DNA of 64,000 bases from CAWCDJ01 sp963796485 (GTDB lineage: Bacteria > Acidobacteriota > Terriglobia > Bryobacterales > Bryobacteraceae), in assembly GCA_963796485.1 (NCBI GenBank), contig CAWCLV010000001.1:1364001-1428000 (forward strand), read 5' to 3'. The notes beneath the pieces are model-generated. The model was not told where the DNA came from. It saw nothing but the letters and a program-made list of their open reading frames with translations, and ran no database searches. Below, one piece after another: positions 44,420 through 54,149 of this stretch. Numbering within the stretch: position 1 is the first letter of the stretch; every line of letters begins with the position of its first letter. The translations under genes and the position numbers were made by a program.

Positions 44420-45559
44420 TTGGCCCCCTCGCTAGCGACTGCCCGCGGACTGGTCCTGACTTTCGGCTGGAATTCCACCGCTTACCAGATTCTGAACCCG
44501 GGGATCGACCACTGGTTCACCGCCGATCGCCGGGCCGTAGTGGGCTACACCAGGCGAGGCCGCGTTCTGCTCGCCGCCGGCGCGCCGGTTTGCGCACCCG
44601 GACAACTCTCCGAAACCTGCAACCGCTTCGAATCGTTCGCCCGCGAGCAGGGGTGCGCGGTGTGCTGGGTTTGCGCGGGCGAGCGCATGCGAAAGTTGCT
44701 GGAGCATTCGGGGCGCCATAGCCTTATCGCACTGGGGGCACAGCCGGTATGGGATCCCCGCCACTGGCCCGGCTTCCTGCGAAGGCAGGCTCCGCTGCGA
44801 AGGCAGCTGAACCGGTCGCGGAATAAAGCCGTGGAGGTCGAAGCCTTCGACCCGGTCCAGGCGGCGCAGGATCCTACGATCCACGCCTTGTTCTCCGAGT
44901 GGCTGGAAAACCGGCCTCTCCCTCCGCTACGCTTCCTGGCCTCTCCCGACGTTCTCGGCGGATGCATGCGGGATCGCGTCTTCCTGGTGGCGAAGCGTCA
45001 CGACCGGGTAGTCGCGTTTCTGGCGGCCTCGCCGGTTCCGGCGCGCAATGGCTACCTGGTGGAGGTGCTGGCGCGTTCGCAAGCCGCTCCCAACGGAACG
45101 GCCGAGTTGCTCATCGATGCCGCGATGCGGCGCTTCGCCCTGGAAAGCAGGGGGTATGTGACGCTCGGGCTAGTGGCGCTGGCCCGCGCCGCGGACCGCG
45201 AGATCCGCAACAATCCTGCCTGGATGCGCGGACTGATGCGGTTCGCCCGGGCGCATGCCAACCGCTTCTACCACTTCCGCGGGCTGGAACACTTCCGCGC
45301 CAAACTGGGCCCCCAGTGCTGGGAGCCGGTGTATGCGATCTCGAACGAACGCCGGTTTTCTCCCGGGACGCTGTACGCGGTAGGATCGGCATTCTCGGAA
45401 ATCCCTCCCTGGATGGCCGTCGGAATCGGGTTGGCGAGAGCCGCGGGCGTGGAATGGAACCGCGCCGTAGCTTCACTCCTGCAATGGGGTCGGCGGTCTC
45501 AGGATCAACCGCATAATCATGCAGGAGCGTGTATCCAGGCCGGCGTTTCCGTGCGATGA
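44420..45559 (+). CDS. DUF2156 (phosphatidylglycerol lysyltransferase C-domain-like) protein
   Basis: A 379-residue protein with the GNAT-like double fold seen at the C-terminus of MprF/LPG synthases. Features are STAYQILNPGIDHWFT, VVGYTRRGRVLLAAGAPVC, LRRQLNRSRNKAVEVE (the conserved basic helix), RVVAFLAASPVPARNGYLVEV and FYHFRGLEHFRAK. No membrane segments flank it, so it lacks the flippase half of MprF. It may transfer an amino acid or acyl group to a lipid or sugar; stand-alone members are uncharacterised. It starts with TTG at 44420, 38 bases from the divergent acylase ATG. Confidence 0.82.
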   Translation: MAPSLATARGLVLTFGWNSTAYQILNPGIDHWFTADRRAVVGYTRRGRVLLAAGAPVCAPGQLSETCNRFESFAREQGCAVCWVCAGERMRKLLEHSGRHSLIALGAQPVWDPRHWPGFLRRQAPLRRQLNRSRNKAVEVEAFDPVQAAQDPTIHALFSEWLENRPLPPLRFLASPDVLGGCMRDRVFLVAKRHDRVVAFLAASPVPARNGYLVEVLARSQAAPNGTAELLIDAAMRRFALESRGYVTLGLVALARAADREIRNNPAWMRGLMRFARAHANRFYHFRGLEHFRAKLGPQCWEPVYAISNERRFSPGTLYAVGSAFSEIPPWMAVGIGLARAAGVEWNRAVASLLQWGRRSQDQPHNHAGACIQAGVSVR

Positions 45560-45661
45560 GAGTTTGGTCTGGTTGCAAAGCAAGTGTCCAGGTCCGCTTC
45601 CGGCAGTCAATGTCATGAAACGCCACTTCGCGACCGGAACGCTCAGGCTTTATCCGACGCG

Positions 45662-46261
45662 CTACTCGGATGTCTCGTCGCAGCCGGACGCGGTTGCGGG
45701 CGAGATGCGCTTTGAGAGTCTATGGATTTCGCCGCCGAGAGTGACCGAGTAGATAAAGCGGAAGCAGCGGACGGGCGCTTGGTCTGTGTGTCCATAGGCA
45801 GCAACTCGTATAGTGTGTGGGTCCAGAAATCGCTGTGCCTCGACGTAGAAATGACCTGTAGCCATCCCGCGGAGTTCCTTGTCAGAGTCCTCGGGAGTTA
45901 TTTGGCGTACGACTCGGCCCTCCGTATCGTAGACCGAAGAAGTCATCGAACTGCTGTTCTCGCGGTTGACAATGACGAAGTGGCGGCTATCAGGCGACCA
46001 AAAAGCCCTAGCCGTGGCTGTTAATTCGAGGAGACGTTTGCGCTCGGGGCGCCCTCGGTGGCGCAGCCACAACTCGGGTGCCTCTCGAATACCTGGCTGA
46101 TAAGGCTCGCCGTAGACCACGTCGCGGCCATCGGGCGAGGGCAACGCCGAGACCCGGCCGAAGGGCCAGTCGAGTGTGGCTGTTGAAGTCGCTGCCGTGA
46201 GAATCACCGTGGCAAGTGCGATCACGCAGATCACGAAAAAGAGCGTCGTTAATCCACGCAT
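45662..46261 (-). CDS. Small exported protein with WD40/TolB-like repeat fragments, function unknown
   Basis: A 199-residue protein with an N-terminal hydrophobic segment (about 5-28) acting as signal or anchor. The rest has short beta-propeller-like motifs (SALPSPDGRDVVYGE and FWSPDSRHFVIVNRE), then SSVYDTEGRVVRQIT and HTIRVAAYGHTDQ. Only two blades' worth of sequence is present, so it is not a full propeller. ATG 46261 is used; a TTG at 46267 is possible. No function is assigned. Confidence 0.6.
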   Translation of the reverse strand: MRGLTTLFFVICVIALATVILTAATSTATLDWPFGRVSALPSPDGRDVVYGEPYQPGIREAPELWLRHRGRPERKRLLELTATARAFWSPDSRHFVIVNRENSSSMTSSVYDTEGRVVRQITPEDSDKELRGMATGHFYVEAQRFLDPHTIRVAAYGHTDQAPVRCFRFIYSVTLGGEIHRLSKRISPATASGCDETSE

Positions 46262-46352
46262 ATTCAAGAATATAGCTCGTTGCGATTCGAGCGGGGGCTG
46301 AAAACGCGGTTATCGTAGAATACCTCCCGCTGCCGTACCGAATTCGGCTTCG

Positions 46353-46550
46353 ATGGCGGCGCCATTTAATACGCGGCCGACGGCTGTATCGCCGGATCAA
46401 TGGGAGTATCTGGACTTCCTGGAATCCGAAGCAGCGGCTGAATCCGCCTTGCCGGCGAACGCCTCCGTCGCCGCTGAAAGCCGGCCTTCCCCGCCCCCCA
46501 GTACCCCCACAGCGACAGTTAGCAATGGCCTGATAACCATTGAGGGCTGA
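46353..46550 (+). CDS. Short hypothetical protein before the coiled-coil gene
   Basis: A 65-residue frame with natural codon use but low complexity: SPDQWEYLDFLESEAAAESA in the middle, then Ala/Pro/Ser/Thr-rich sequence ending LITIEG. No membrane segment is visible. It ends 24 bases before the coiled-coil gene on the same strand and may share its transcript. There is no strong Shine-Dalgarno. It could be a chance frame. Confidence 0.4.
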   Translation: MAAPFNTRPTAVSPDQWEYLDFLESEAAAESALPANASVAAESRPSPPPSTPTATVSNGLITIEG

Positions 46551-46574
46551 CAGAAAAACAAAAAGGTCCCGACA

Positions 46575-47705
46575 ATGATTGGAGATATGTTGATGATGCT
46601 CGTGATCCTCTCGACCGCGATCGGCACGTTTACGGGCGTGATCGCAACCCTGACGCTGATGCAGCGCAAAGGGCGTTACCTCGCGTCGGGCGATGACCTG
46701 ATAGCGCGACAGAGAATTCCCGACCTGGAGCGCTCAGTGGCGGCGGCCACGGCGGCGGGCGAGGAATTGCGGAAGCAATCCGTCGCGCAGGCGCAGACGA
46801 TTCAGCAGAACCGCGAAGAACTGGAGAAGAAGCAGCAGGAGTTCGACGTGGAATTGAGCCGGCGCACGGCACTTGAGCAGCAGGTGGAGCCGTTGGCGGA
46901 GCGGGTCCGCGAACTGACCGCCCAGGTGGCTGACGAAAAGCGGCAGAAGGAAGAACTCGCCGGCTGGAACGTCACCCTGACGGCACAGGCCGGGCAGCAG
47001 AATGAGGCTGCGGCCGAGCAGATGCGCGAGGCGGAGGCCAGGACCGCTGCGGAGCGACAGGCGGTCCTCTCCGAATTGGAATCCGTGAAGCGGGAAAGAG
47101 ACGCTCTCTCGGGCAAGCTGATCGAACTGGAAGCCAAAGCGGCGTCGGAGAGGCTGGCCGTGTGGGCGGAGCTGGATGGCGTCCGGCGGGAAAACGAAGG
47201 GCTGACCACGCAGCTTAAGGATCTGAAAGCCCGGTCGGAAGCGGAAATCGAAGCCGAGCGAAAGGCCGGAGAAGAGTGGGAGCGGCGCCACGCCGAGTTG
47301 AGCGCCAGAGCCGGCCAGCAGGCGGGATCTCTCAGCGAGCAACTACAGGCGCTCGAACGGAAGTTGGCGGACGACCGGCTGCGATTCGAGGCCGAGCTCG
47401 ACAGCGCCCACCGCGAAAACGCCGCTTTGGACTCGGAACTGCAGCGCGAGCGGGCTTCCGCGGCGGAGGGAATCGAACTGCTCTCGATGGCGCACAAGAA
47501 GTTTTCCGGCGTGTTCGAGATGCGGTTTTCAGAAGCGCACACCAACGGCGGAAACGGCCACCATGCGCCGAACGGCAACGGGAACGGCAACGGGAACGGC
47601 GAGTGCCTGCCGGTTCCGGCCCTGGCCCTGGCGCGGGACGACGAAGCGGTGTACGAATTCGCGCGCGCGGAACCGCATCTTCTGAGCGAAGTCGCGGGCG
47701 ACTGA
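46575..47705 (+). CDS. Membrane-anchored coiled-coil protein
   Basis: A 376-residue protein. One N-terminal membrane helix (about 5-27) is followed by a long Glu/Ala/Gln/Arg-rich coiled coil from about 45 to 310 with clear heptads (QNREELEKKQQEFDVELSRR, LSELESVKRERDALSGKLIE, LERKLADDRLRFEAELDSAH). A Gly/Asn tail (NGNGNGNG at about 333-342) and a hydrophilic C-terminus follow. It probably works as a spacer or scaffold at the membrane; no enzyme domain is present. AAGGT lies about 9 bases before the ATG. Confidence 0.8.
   Translation: MIGDMLMMLVILSTAIGTFTGVIATLTLMQRKGRYLASGDDLIARQRIPDLERSVAAATAAGEELRKQSVAQAQTIQQNREELEKKQQEFDVELSRRTALEQQVEPLAERVRELTAQVADEKRQKEELAGWNVTLTAQAGQQNEAAAEQMREAEARTAAERQAVLSELESVKRERDALSGKLIELEAKAASERLAVWAELDGVRRENEGLTTQLKDLKARSEAEIEAERKAGEEWERRHAELSARAGQQAGSLSEQLQALERKLADDRLRFEAELDSAHRENAALDSELQRERASAAEGIELLSMAHKKFSGVFEMRFSEAHTNGGNGHHAPNGNGNGNGNGECLPVPALALARDDEAVYEFARAEPHLLSEVAGD
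47571..47600 (+). repeat. Five 6-base repeats encoding Asn-Gly
   Basis: AACGGC/AACGGG is repeated five times in the 3' part of the coiled-coil gene and encodes NGNGNGNGNG. It stays in frame whatever the copy number. Confidence 0.85.
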
Positions 47706-47759
47706 GCCCTGGCCGGATTTTTTTGCGAACCTTGAGGCTGTTTCAGCGTATGGTTCCAT

Positions 47760-50228
47760 ATGGGAACCCTGCTCCAGCAGCCGCGGCGCGTGTTCCGGCG
47801 GCTTCTGCGCTCGCCGATGTTCACCGGCCTCACGCTCCTCACACTGGCAATCGGTATCGGGGCGAATACCTCGATCTTCAGCATTCTGAACGGCGTCCTG
47901 CTGAAGCCGCTGCCCTACCCCAACCCTGAACGGCTGGTGGGAGTTTGGCAGAGCGCGCCCGGACTCGGCATCCCGGAACTCAACGCCTCGCCCTCCACCT
48001 ACTTCACCTATCGCGAAGAATCCAAAACGTTTGAGGATATTGGGCTGTGGCGGCAGGAGACCGTCAGCGCGACGGGGATCGCCGCACCGGAAGAGATTCA
48101 TTGCCTGAAGGTCACGGACGGAACGCTGCCTATCCTCGGGGTGCAACCGGCGGTGGGCCGCTGGTTTACGCGGAAAGACGACACACCGGGAACGCCGCAG
48201 ACCGTGATGCTGGCCTATGGCTACTGGCAGCATCGTTTCGGAGGCGATCCCGGGGCGATGGGCAAGCGTATCCTGCTTGACGGCGAGCCCCGCGAAATCA
48301 TCGGCGTGATGCCGCGGAATTTTCGCTTCATGAATTCCCAGCCGGCGGTGATCCTGCCGTTCCGGTTCGACCGCGGCAAGGTGTTCGTGGGCGAGTTCAG
48401 CTACCAGGCGGTGGCGCGGCTGAGGCCGGGCGCAAGCCTCGCGCAGGCCAATGCGGACGTGGCCCGCATGCTGTCTCTGCTCAAGTACAAGTTCCCGCCG
48501 GCGCCCGGAATGAGCCCCAAGATGCTCGACGAGGTGCGCCTCACGCCGCTGGTGCGGCCGCTCAAAGTGGACGTGGTGGGCGATATCGGCAAGACGTTGT
48601 GGGTGCTGATGGGCACGGTGGGAATCGTACTGTTCATTGCCTGCGCCAACGTGGCGAACCTGGTGCTGGTGCGGGCCGAGGGGCGGCAGCACGAACTGGC
48701 GATCCGCACCGCACTCGGCGCAAGCCGGGGGCAGATCGCCCGCGAGCTGTTGTTCGAGAGCTTTTCGATCGCCATCGCCGGCGGCGTCCTCGGCCTGGGC
48801 GTCGCGTCAGCGGCGTTGCGCATCCTGGCGGCGTACGGGCCCACGAATCTCCCGCGCATCGACGAAATCGGGATCGACCGTCCGGTGCTCTTCTTCACGA
48901 TCGGGGTGTCGCTGATCGCCGGGCTGCTGTTCGGCGTGATTCCCGTATTCAAGTACGCCGGGGGGAAAGTGGCGGGGGCGCTGCGCCAGGGCGGGCGCAC
49001 CCTGAGCGCAGGCCGCGAGCGGCACCGGGCACGCGCGGTGCTGGTCGTGGTTCAAGTGGCCCTCGCGCTGGTACTGCTGATCAGCTCCGGGCTGATGGTC
49101 CGCACCCTGCAAGCACTTCGCCACGTGCAGCCGGGATTCACGAGGCCCGAGGAAATTCTCTCTTTCCACGTCGCGATCCCGCAGGCGCAGGTGCCCGACC
49201 CGGAACAGTTATTGCGCCTGGAGAACGCCATCCTGGATAAGATCCGGGCGGTTCCGGGCGTGACCACGGCGGCCATTTCGAACTCCGTGACTATGGAGGG
49301 CTGGAACGACAACGACCCCGTGTACGCGGAGGACCGCAGCTACAAGGAAGGGGAGATCCCGGCCGTCCGGCGCTACAAATTCGTCGGGCCGGGAAGCTTT
49401 CGGACGATGGGGAATCCGCTGCTCGCAGGGCGCGATTTCACCTGGACCGACACTTACGAAAAGCGACCGGTGGTTTTGATGTCGGAGAACCTGGCGCGCG
49501 ACTACTGGGGCTCGCCTGCGGCCGCGCTGGGCAAGCGAGTCCGCGAAAGCCCGAAAGGCGTGTGGCGGGAAGTGGTCGGGGTGGTGGGAAACGAGCATGA
49601 CGATGGGGTGAGCAAGAAGGCGCCCGAGATCATCTACTGGCCGCTGCTGGTGGCGAATTTCTGGTCGCAGCCATTCAGGGTGGAGCGCGACCCGGCGTTC
49701 CTGATTCGCAGCAGCCGCAGCCGCACCAGCGCTTTCGTGCAGGAAACGGAACGGGCGGTCTGGTCGGTGAACCCGAACCTCACCATCGCCAGTGTGCGGA
49801 CGGTGCAGGAGGTGTACGACCGCTCGCTGGCCCGCACTTCGTTCACGCTGACGCTGTTGACCATTGCGGCGGCGATGGCGCTGCTGCTGGGGCTGGTCGG
49901 GATCTACGGAGTGATCTCTTACTCGGTATCGCAGCGTACGCGCGAGATCGGAATCCGGATGGCGCTGGGCGCACAGCAGCAAAGGGTCCGGCAGATGTTC
50001 GTGGGGCACGCCCTGGGTCTTGCCGGCATCGGCGTGGGTTTCGGAATCCTGGTGGCGGTCGGGCTGACGCGGTTGATGTCGGCGCTGCTCTTCGGCGTGA
50101 GCCCGCTCGATCCCATCACCTACTGCGCGGTCTCCGTCTTGCTGGTGTGCGCCGCGCTCGCCGCGAGCTACCTTCCGGCGCGGCGGGCGACGACGGTGGA
50201 CCCCTCGGAGGCACTGCGGGCGGAATAG
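47760..50228 (+). CDS. ADOP-type orphan ABC transporter permease, third copy
   Basis: An 822-residue permease of the same duplicated MacB/FtsX plan. The N-terminal hallmark is LTLAIGIGANTSIFSILNGV followed by LLKPLPYPNPERLVGVW. The middle unit has LFIACANVANLVLVRAEGR. The C-terminal unit has GIRMALGAQQQRVRQMF and ends in ARRATTVDPSEALRAE. No ATPase is adjacent; the next gene is an MFS exporter on the same strand 48 bases on. It begins 54 bases after the coiled-coil gene. Confidence 0.93.
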   Translation: MGTLLQQPRRVFRRLLRSPMFTGLTLLTLAIGIGANTSIFSILNGVLLKPLPYPNPERLVGVWQSAPGLGIPELNASPSTYFTYREESKTFEDIGLWRQETVSATGIAAPEEIHCLKVTDGTLPILGVQPAVGRWFTRKDDTPGTPQTVMLAYGYWQHRFGGDPGAMGKRILLDGEPREIIGVMPRNFRFMNSQPAVILPFRFDRGKVFVGEFSYQAVARLRPGASLAQANADVARMLSLLKYKFPPAPGMSPKMLDEVRLTPLVRPLKVDVVGDIGKTLWVLMGTVGIVLFIACANVANLVLVRAEGRQHELAIRTALGASRGQIARELLFESFSIAIAGGVLGLGVASAALRILAAYGPTNLPRIDEIGIDRPVLFFTIGVSLIAGLLFGVIPVFKYAGGKVAGALRQGGRTLSAGRERHRARAVLVVVQVALALVLLISSGLMVRTLQALRHVQPGFTRPEEILSFHVAIPQAQVPDPEQLLRLENAILDKIRAVPGVTTAAISNSVTMEGWNDNDPVYAEDRSYKEGEIPAVRRYKFVGPGSFRTMGNPLLAGRDFTWTDTYEKRPVVLMSENLARDYWGSPAAALGKRVRESPKGVWREVVGVVGNEHDDGVSKKAPEIIYWPLLVANFWSQPFRVERDPAFLIRSSRSRTSAFVQETERAVWSVNPNLTIASVRTVQEVYDRSLARTSFTLTLLTIAAAMALLLGLVGIYGVISYSVSQRTREIGIRMALGAQQQRVRQMFVGHALGLAGIGVGFGILVAVGLTRLMSALLFGVSPLDPITYCAVSVLLVCAALAASYLPARRATTVDPSEALRAE

Positions 50229-50276
50229 CCCGAGACATTTCCCGGGTCGCGCGGGGCTCGATGGGAAAATAGAAGC

Positions 50277-51581
50277 ATGGTCTTCGAGTTTCCGCTCCGA
50301 GCCCTGCGCTCGCGGAACTACCGGCTTTTCTTTAGCGGACAAACCGTATCCCTGGTCGGCACGTGGATGACTCGCGTCGCCACGGCATGGCTGGTGTACC
50401 GTCTCACGGGTTCCGCCCTGCTGCTGGGGGTGGTGAGCTTCGCGGGACAGATCCCCGCATTCTTCCTGGCGCCCCCCGCGGGCGTCTGGGTCGATCGCTG
50501 GAACCGGCACCGCACGCTGGTGGTCACACAGATCCTCTCGATGGCGCAATCGTTCGCGCTGGCGGCTCTGGCGCTCACCGGAGTCATTCAGGTATGGCAC
50601 ATCATCGCGCTCGCCCTTTTCCAGGGCATCATCAACGCCTTCGACATGCCGACGCGACAGGCGTTCGTGATCCAGATGGTGGAGCGGCGCGAGGACTTGG
50701 GCAACGCGATCGCGCTGAATTCCTCGATGGTCAACCTCGCGAGGCTCGTAGGACCGGCGGTTGCGGGCGTGGTCATTGCGATCGTCGGCGAAGGTTGGTG
50801 CTTCCTGATCGACGGCGTCAGCTACATGGCGGTGATCGCGTCCCTGCTTGCCATGCGGGCAACCACGGAGCAACCGCGCCGGCGCAGGCGGAACGCGTGG
50901 CAGGAATTCTCCGAAGGCTGGCACTACGTCCGGGATTCGAAAGCCATCCGCTCGCTGCTTCTTATCATGGGACTGGTCAGCCTGATGGGAATGCCGTACA
51001 CGGTGCTGATGCCGATCTTCGCTTCGAGGATCCTGCACGGCGGCGCGAACACGCTGGGGTTCCTGATGTCCGCCTCCGGCGTGGGCGCGCTGGCGGGAGC
51101 CCTGATTCTGGCGCTCCGCAAAACGGTTTTGGGGCTGGGCCGCCGCATCGCGATCTCGACCGCGATCTTCGGCGCTTCGCTGATCGGCTTCGCGCTATCG
51201 CACGCCCTTTGGCTTTCGCTCGTCCTCCTGCCTTTCGCCGGCTTCGGAATGATGCAGCAGATGGCCTCCACCAACACCATCCTGCAGACGATCGTGGAAG
51301 ACGATAAGCGGGGACGGGTGATGTCCTATTACGCCATGGCGTTCCAGGGGATGGCACCGTTCGGAAGCCTCTGGGCAGGCGCGTTGAGCGCCAGGATCGG
51401 CGCTCCGGTGACGATTGTGATCTGCGGCGCCGCATGCATCGCGGGCGGATGCTGGTTCGCCTCGCAACTGGGGGAGATCCGGGCGATGGTCAGGCCGATC
51501 TATGTGCGGCTGGGAATTCTTCCCGAGGCGGCATTAGGCGTACAAAGCGCCTCCAACCTGGAGATCGAAGGGGCGCCGTAA
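50277..51581 (+). CDS. MFS transporter (EntS-like exporter)
   Basis: A 434-residue major facilitator of the group that includes the enterobactin exporter EntS: about 12 membrane helices, FPLRALRSRNYRLFFSGQTV at the start, the loop 2-3 motif GVWVDRWNRHRTLV (motif A) and FDMPTRQAFVIQMV in the middle. The C-terminal ~35 residues are cytoplasmic. It probably exports a small molecule such as a siderophore or drug; no siderophore genes are nearby. Co-directional with the ADOP permease; convergent with the MacB-like permease 40 bases on. Confidence 0.88.
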   Translation: MVFEFPLRALRSRNYRLFFSGQTVSLVGTWMTRVATAWLVYRLTGSALLLGVVSFAGQIPAFFLAPPAGVWVDRWNRHRTLVVTQILSMAQSFALAALALTGVIQVWHIIALALFQGIINAFDMPTRQAFVIQMVERREDLGNAIALNSSMVNLARLVGPAVAGVVIAIVGEGWCFLIDGVSYMAVIASLLAMRATTEQPRRRRRNAWQEFSEGWHYVRDSKAIRSLLLIMGLVSLMGMPYTVLMPIFASRILHGGANTLGFLMSASGVGALAGALILALRKTVLGLGRRIAISTAIFGASLIGFALSHALWLSLVLLPFAGFGMMQQMASTNTILQTIVEDDKRGRVMSYYAMAFQGMAPFGSLWAGALSARIGAPVTIVICGAACIAGGCWFASQLGEIRAMVRPIYVRLGILPEAALGVQSASNLEIEGAP

Positions 51582-51621
51582 GTCAGTAAGTGGGGAGGAT
51601 TCGCGGCCTGCGCCACTAAGA

Positions 51622-52869
51622 CTATTCGTAGCGGAGAGCGTCGATGGGGTTGATGCGCGAGGCCTTGACGGCGGGGTAGATGCCGAAGACCACGCCGACG
51701 GCGACGGAGACGCCGAAGGCGATGATGACGGAGGCGGACGTAACGATCGTCTTCCATTCCGCGGTGCGGGCGATCAGCCACGCCAGGAAAAAACCGAAGG
51801 CGATGCCGAGGAGGCCGCCTCCTACCGAGATCAGCACCGATTCGGTGAGGAACTGGCGCACGATATCAAAGCGGCGCGCACCGATGGAGCGGCGGATGCC
51901 GATCTCGCGGGTGCGCTCAAGAACGGTGGCGAGCACGATATTCATGATGCCGATGCCGCCTACCAGGAGCGAGATTGCGGCGATCGCGACCATGACGTAG
52001 GTAAAGATGGTCTGGGTACGCTGCTGCTGCGCGAGGAGGGCGGCGGGGATGGTGACGGTGAAGTCCTGGGTGTTGTGGTGGGTCGAATTGAGCACGGCGG
52101 TGACGACCTTGGCGACCTCGACGCTGTCGGCCTCGGGCTTGAGACGAAGTTCGATGCCGTCGAGTTCGTCCTTCATGTCGGCGCTGCGGTCCCAGTAGCG
52201 GTATTGGAACGTGTTGAGCGGGATGTAAACGATGTTGTTGACGTCCTGCATGGCGCCGCCCTGAGTCTGGGCGCCGGCCATGATCTGCTCGCTGAGGACG
52301 CCGACGACTTCCAGCCAGGTATCGTTCACCTTCACGTATTTGCCGATGGCGGGGCCGTACCCGAAGACGTTGACTTTGGCGCCCTCCCCGAGCACGCAGA
52401 CGGCGGCGCTGGAATCATCATCGGGCTTGCCGAAGAACGAGCCTTCGGCCAGATGCAAACTATGGATCATGCTGTAGGCGGGGCGCACGCCATAGAGTTC
52501 CGGCATTTCCCGCGACGGCTTGGGGAGAACGCGCGCGGGGTGGAGCGTCTTCCGCGCGGAGAGCGTTTCGATGGCGTCGATATTGGCCTGGAGGATGCGC
52601 ACATCGCGATCGGAGAGGCCCGGCGAGGAACGGCGCCGCTGCTGGAACTCCTCCTGGCTGGTGGCCTGGCGGGAATCGATCAGGATGTTGCGGACGCCGA
52701 GCTGTTCGATGAAGCGCAGCGATTCCTCTTTGGCACCCGAGCCGATGGCGAGCATCCCTATGACGGAGCCGACGCCGAAGACGATCCCGAGGGCGGTCAG
52801 GAGCGTACGGGTTTTCTGGGCGCGAAGGTTCGCGAGCGCCTGGCCGATATCCGAGAGGCGGAGGATCAT
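51622..52869 (-). CDS. MacB-like ABC permease, last gene of the triple-adaptor operon
   Basis: A 415-residue single-unit permease: one N-terminal membrane helix (about 18-40), a MacB-type periplasmic domain (about 45-270) and three C-terminal helices (about 285-400) with LLVGGIGIMNIVLATVLERTRE and GIRRSIGARRFDIV, ending RINPIDALRYE. It lacks the fused ATPase of MacB, and no LolD/MacB-type ATPase gene lies nearby. Its ATG overlaps the stop of the third adaptor gene by 4 bases (ATGA). Upstream frame sequence to 53430 is the shadow of that adaptor. Confidence 0.91.
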   Translation of the reverse strand: MILRLSDIGQALANLRAQKTRTLLTALGIVFGVGSVIGMLAIGSGAKEESLRFIEQLGVRNILIDSRQATSQEEFQQRRRSSPGLSDRDVRILQANIDAIETLSARKTLHPARVLPKPSREMPELYGVRPAYSMIHSLHLAEGSFFGKPDDDSSAAVCVLGEGAKVNVFGYGPAIGKYVKVNDTWLEVVGVLSEQIMAGAQTQGGAMQDVNNIVYIPLNTFQYRYWDRSADMKDELDGIELRLKPEADSVEVAKVVTAVLNSTHHNTQDFTVTIPAALLAQQQRTQTIFTYVMVAIAAISLLVGGIGIMNIVLATVLERTREIGIRRSIGARRFDIVRQFLTESVLISVGGGLLGIAFGFFLAWLIARTAEWKTIVTSASVIIAFGVSVAVGVVFGIYPAVKASRINPIDALRYE

Positions 52870-54149
52870 TTGGAGAGCGCCTTCATTGCGCCGTTCTGCT
52901 GCGGCACGGATGGTTTGGATTGCTGATCGGGGTTTGACATCGCGACCAGATCGCCTTCGCCGATGCCGGTGAGGACGGCCCGGCTTTCGCTGCGCCGCAC
53001 GAGTTTCACATCGTGCGGCATGAAACCTTTCGGAGTTTTCACGTACACGAAATTTCGGCCGTCGCTTTCGAAGAGCGCCTGGGATGGCACCCAGAGGACG
53101 TCGTCCAGAGTATCGACGGTGATGACCATATTGGAGGTCATGCCGGGGCGCAGGTCGGGCCCGGCGCGATCGAGCGCGATGCGGCATTCGAAGCGCCGGT
53201 CCCAGGGGGGGCCGGTGGTGCCGCCGATGTTCTTTACGTAGCCGGTGAAGCTCTTGCCGGCGAGGGCGACCACGGAGACGGAGACTTTCTGTCCGACCGA
53301 TAAATGGCCGCGGTCGAGCTCGCCCACGGCGGCGCTGACTTCCCAGTTCTTCAGGTCGGGGATCTGGGCGACGGCCATTCCGCCGCGAGCGATATCGCCA
53401 ATCTGGAACGGCGGAAGCTGCATGCCCCAATACATCATGTTCTGGTTGCTGTTCTGCTGGATGTTGACGTAACCGGCGGTCTTGGCCTTGAGGGTCATGC
53501 TGTCGATCATGCGCTGGGCGGTTTCGGCCATGACTTTGGCCTTATTGAGGGCGGCCTGCTGGATGGCAACGCCGGCGGCGGCGGTGGTTTGCCCGTTATC
53601 GAGATCCTGCGCGGCCTGACGCGCGCGGTTTTGCGCGGCCTGGAGGGCGAGGTCGTTCTGCTTCGCCTGAATGGCGGGAACGATGGGGTTCTTGCGCATC
53701 TCCAACTCGGCGATCCTGACGTCGGCGTTGGTCGAGAGTACCTGGTAGCGAGCCTCTTCGGCGGTTGCCTGAGCGGTGGCTTCGGCCTGAATCACCTGCT
53801 GCCCGGCTTCGGCGAAATCGGCCTGGGCCTCCTTGAGGTTGTACTCCTGCTGGGTGGTGTCGAACTGGACCACGACATCGCCCGGGTTCACGAGTTCGCC
53901 GGGGTCGCGGAGGACTGTGATGGCGAGATCGCCGCCGCCCACCATGGGCGCGGCCAGCATCTCGGAATTGCCGCCCTGCAATTCGCCGCGTGCGGAAACC
54001 GTGATGGTAACGCGGCCTTTCTTCACGCGAGTGGAGGGGACTTCCACATCCGCCGATGCGGTAGTGATGCGGATAAAGCGAATGGCGCCCCAGGCAACGG
54101 CGCCAACGACGGCAGCAACGGCCGCAAAGACCAGCAGGCGCGTTTTCAT
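52866..54149 (-). CDS. HlyD/MacA-like periplasmic adaptor, third of three
   Basis: A 427-residue membrane fusion protein. One N-terminal anchor helix (about 5-26) is followed by a lipoyl-type domain half (VPSTRVKKGRVTITVSARGEL), a long alpha-hairpin (about 110-240, EYNLKEAQADFAEAGQQVIQ), a beta-barrel domain (KVSVSVVALAGKSFTGYVKN) and a membrane-proximal domain ending VLWVPSQALFESDGRNFVYV. These adaptors bridge an inner-membrane pump to an outer-membrane channel. It overlaps genes on both sides by 4 bases. Confidence 0.9.
   Translation of the reverse strand: MKTRLLVFAAVAAVVGAVAWGAIRFIRITTASADVEVPSTRVKKGRVTITVSARGELQGGNSEMLAAPMVGGGDLAITVLRDPGELVNPGDVVVQFDTTQQEYNLKEAQADFAEAGQQVIQAEATAQATAEEARYQVLSTNADVRIAELEMRKNPIVPAIQAKQNDLALQAAQNRARQAAQDLDNGQTTAAAGVAIQQAALNKAKVMAETAQRMIDSMTLKAKTAGYVNIQQNSNQNMMYWGMQLPPFQIGDIARGGMAVAQIPDLKNWEVSAAVGELDRGHLSVGQKVSVSVVALAGKSFTGYVKNIGGTTGPPWDRRFECRIALDRAGPDLRPGMTSNMVITVDTLDDVLWVPSQALFESDGRNFVYVKTPKGFMPHDVKLVRRSESRAVLTGIGEGDLVAMSNPDQQSKPSVPQQNGAMKALSK

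Noticed and set aside
44420..45559. Full MprF lysyl-phosphatidylglycerol synthase
   Set aside because: Only the C-terminal catalytic-type domain is present; there are no membrane helices for the flippase half.
49209..51038. Antisense open frame of about 600 residues
   Set aside because: It is the shadow of the ADOP permease and MFS genes; Arg/His/Asp-rich composition with no domain. High GC leaves many such frames open.
52870..53430. Longer N-terminus for the MacB-like permease
   Set aside because: The extra sequence is an out-of-phase read of the third adaptor; the ATG at 52869 overlaps that gene's stop and starts a normal permease.
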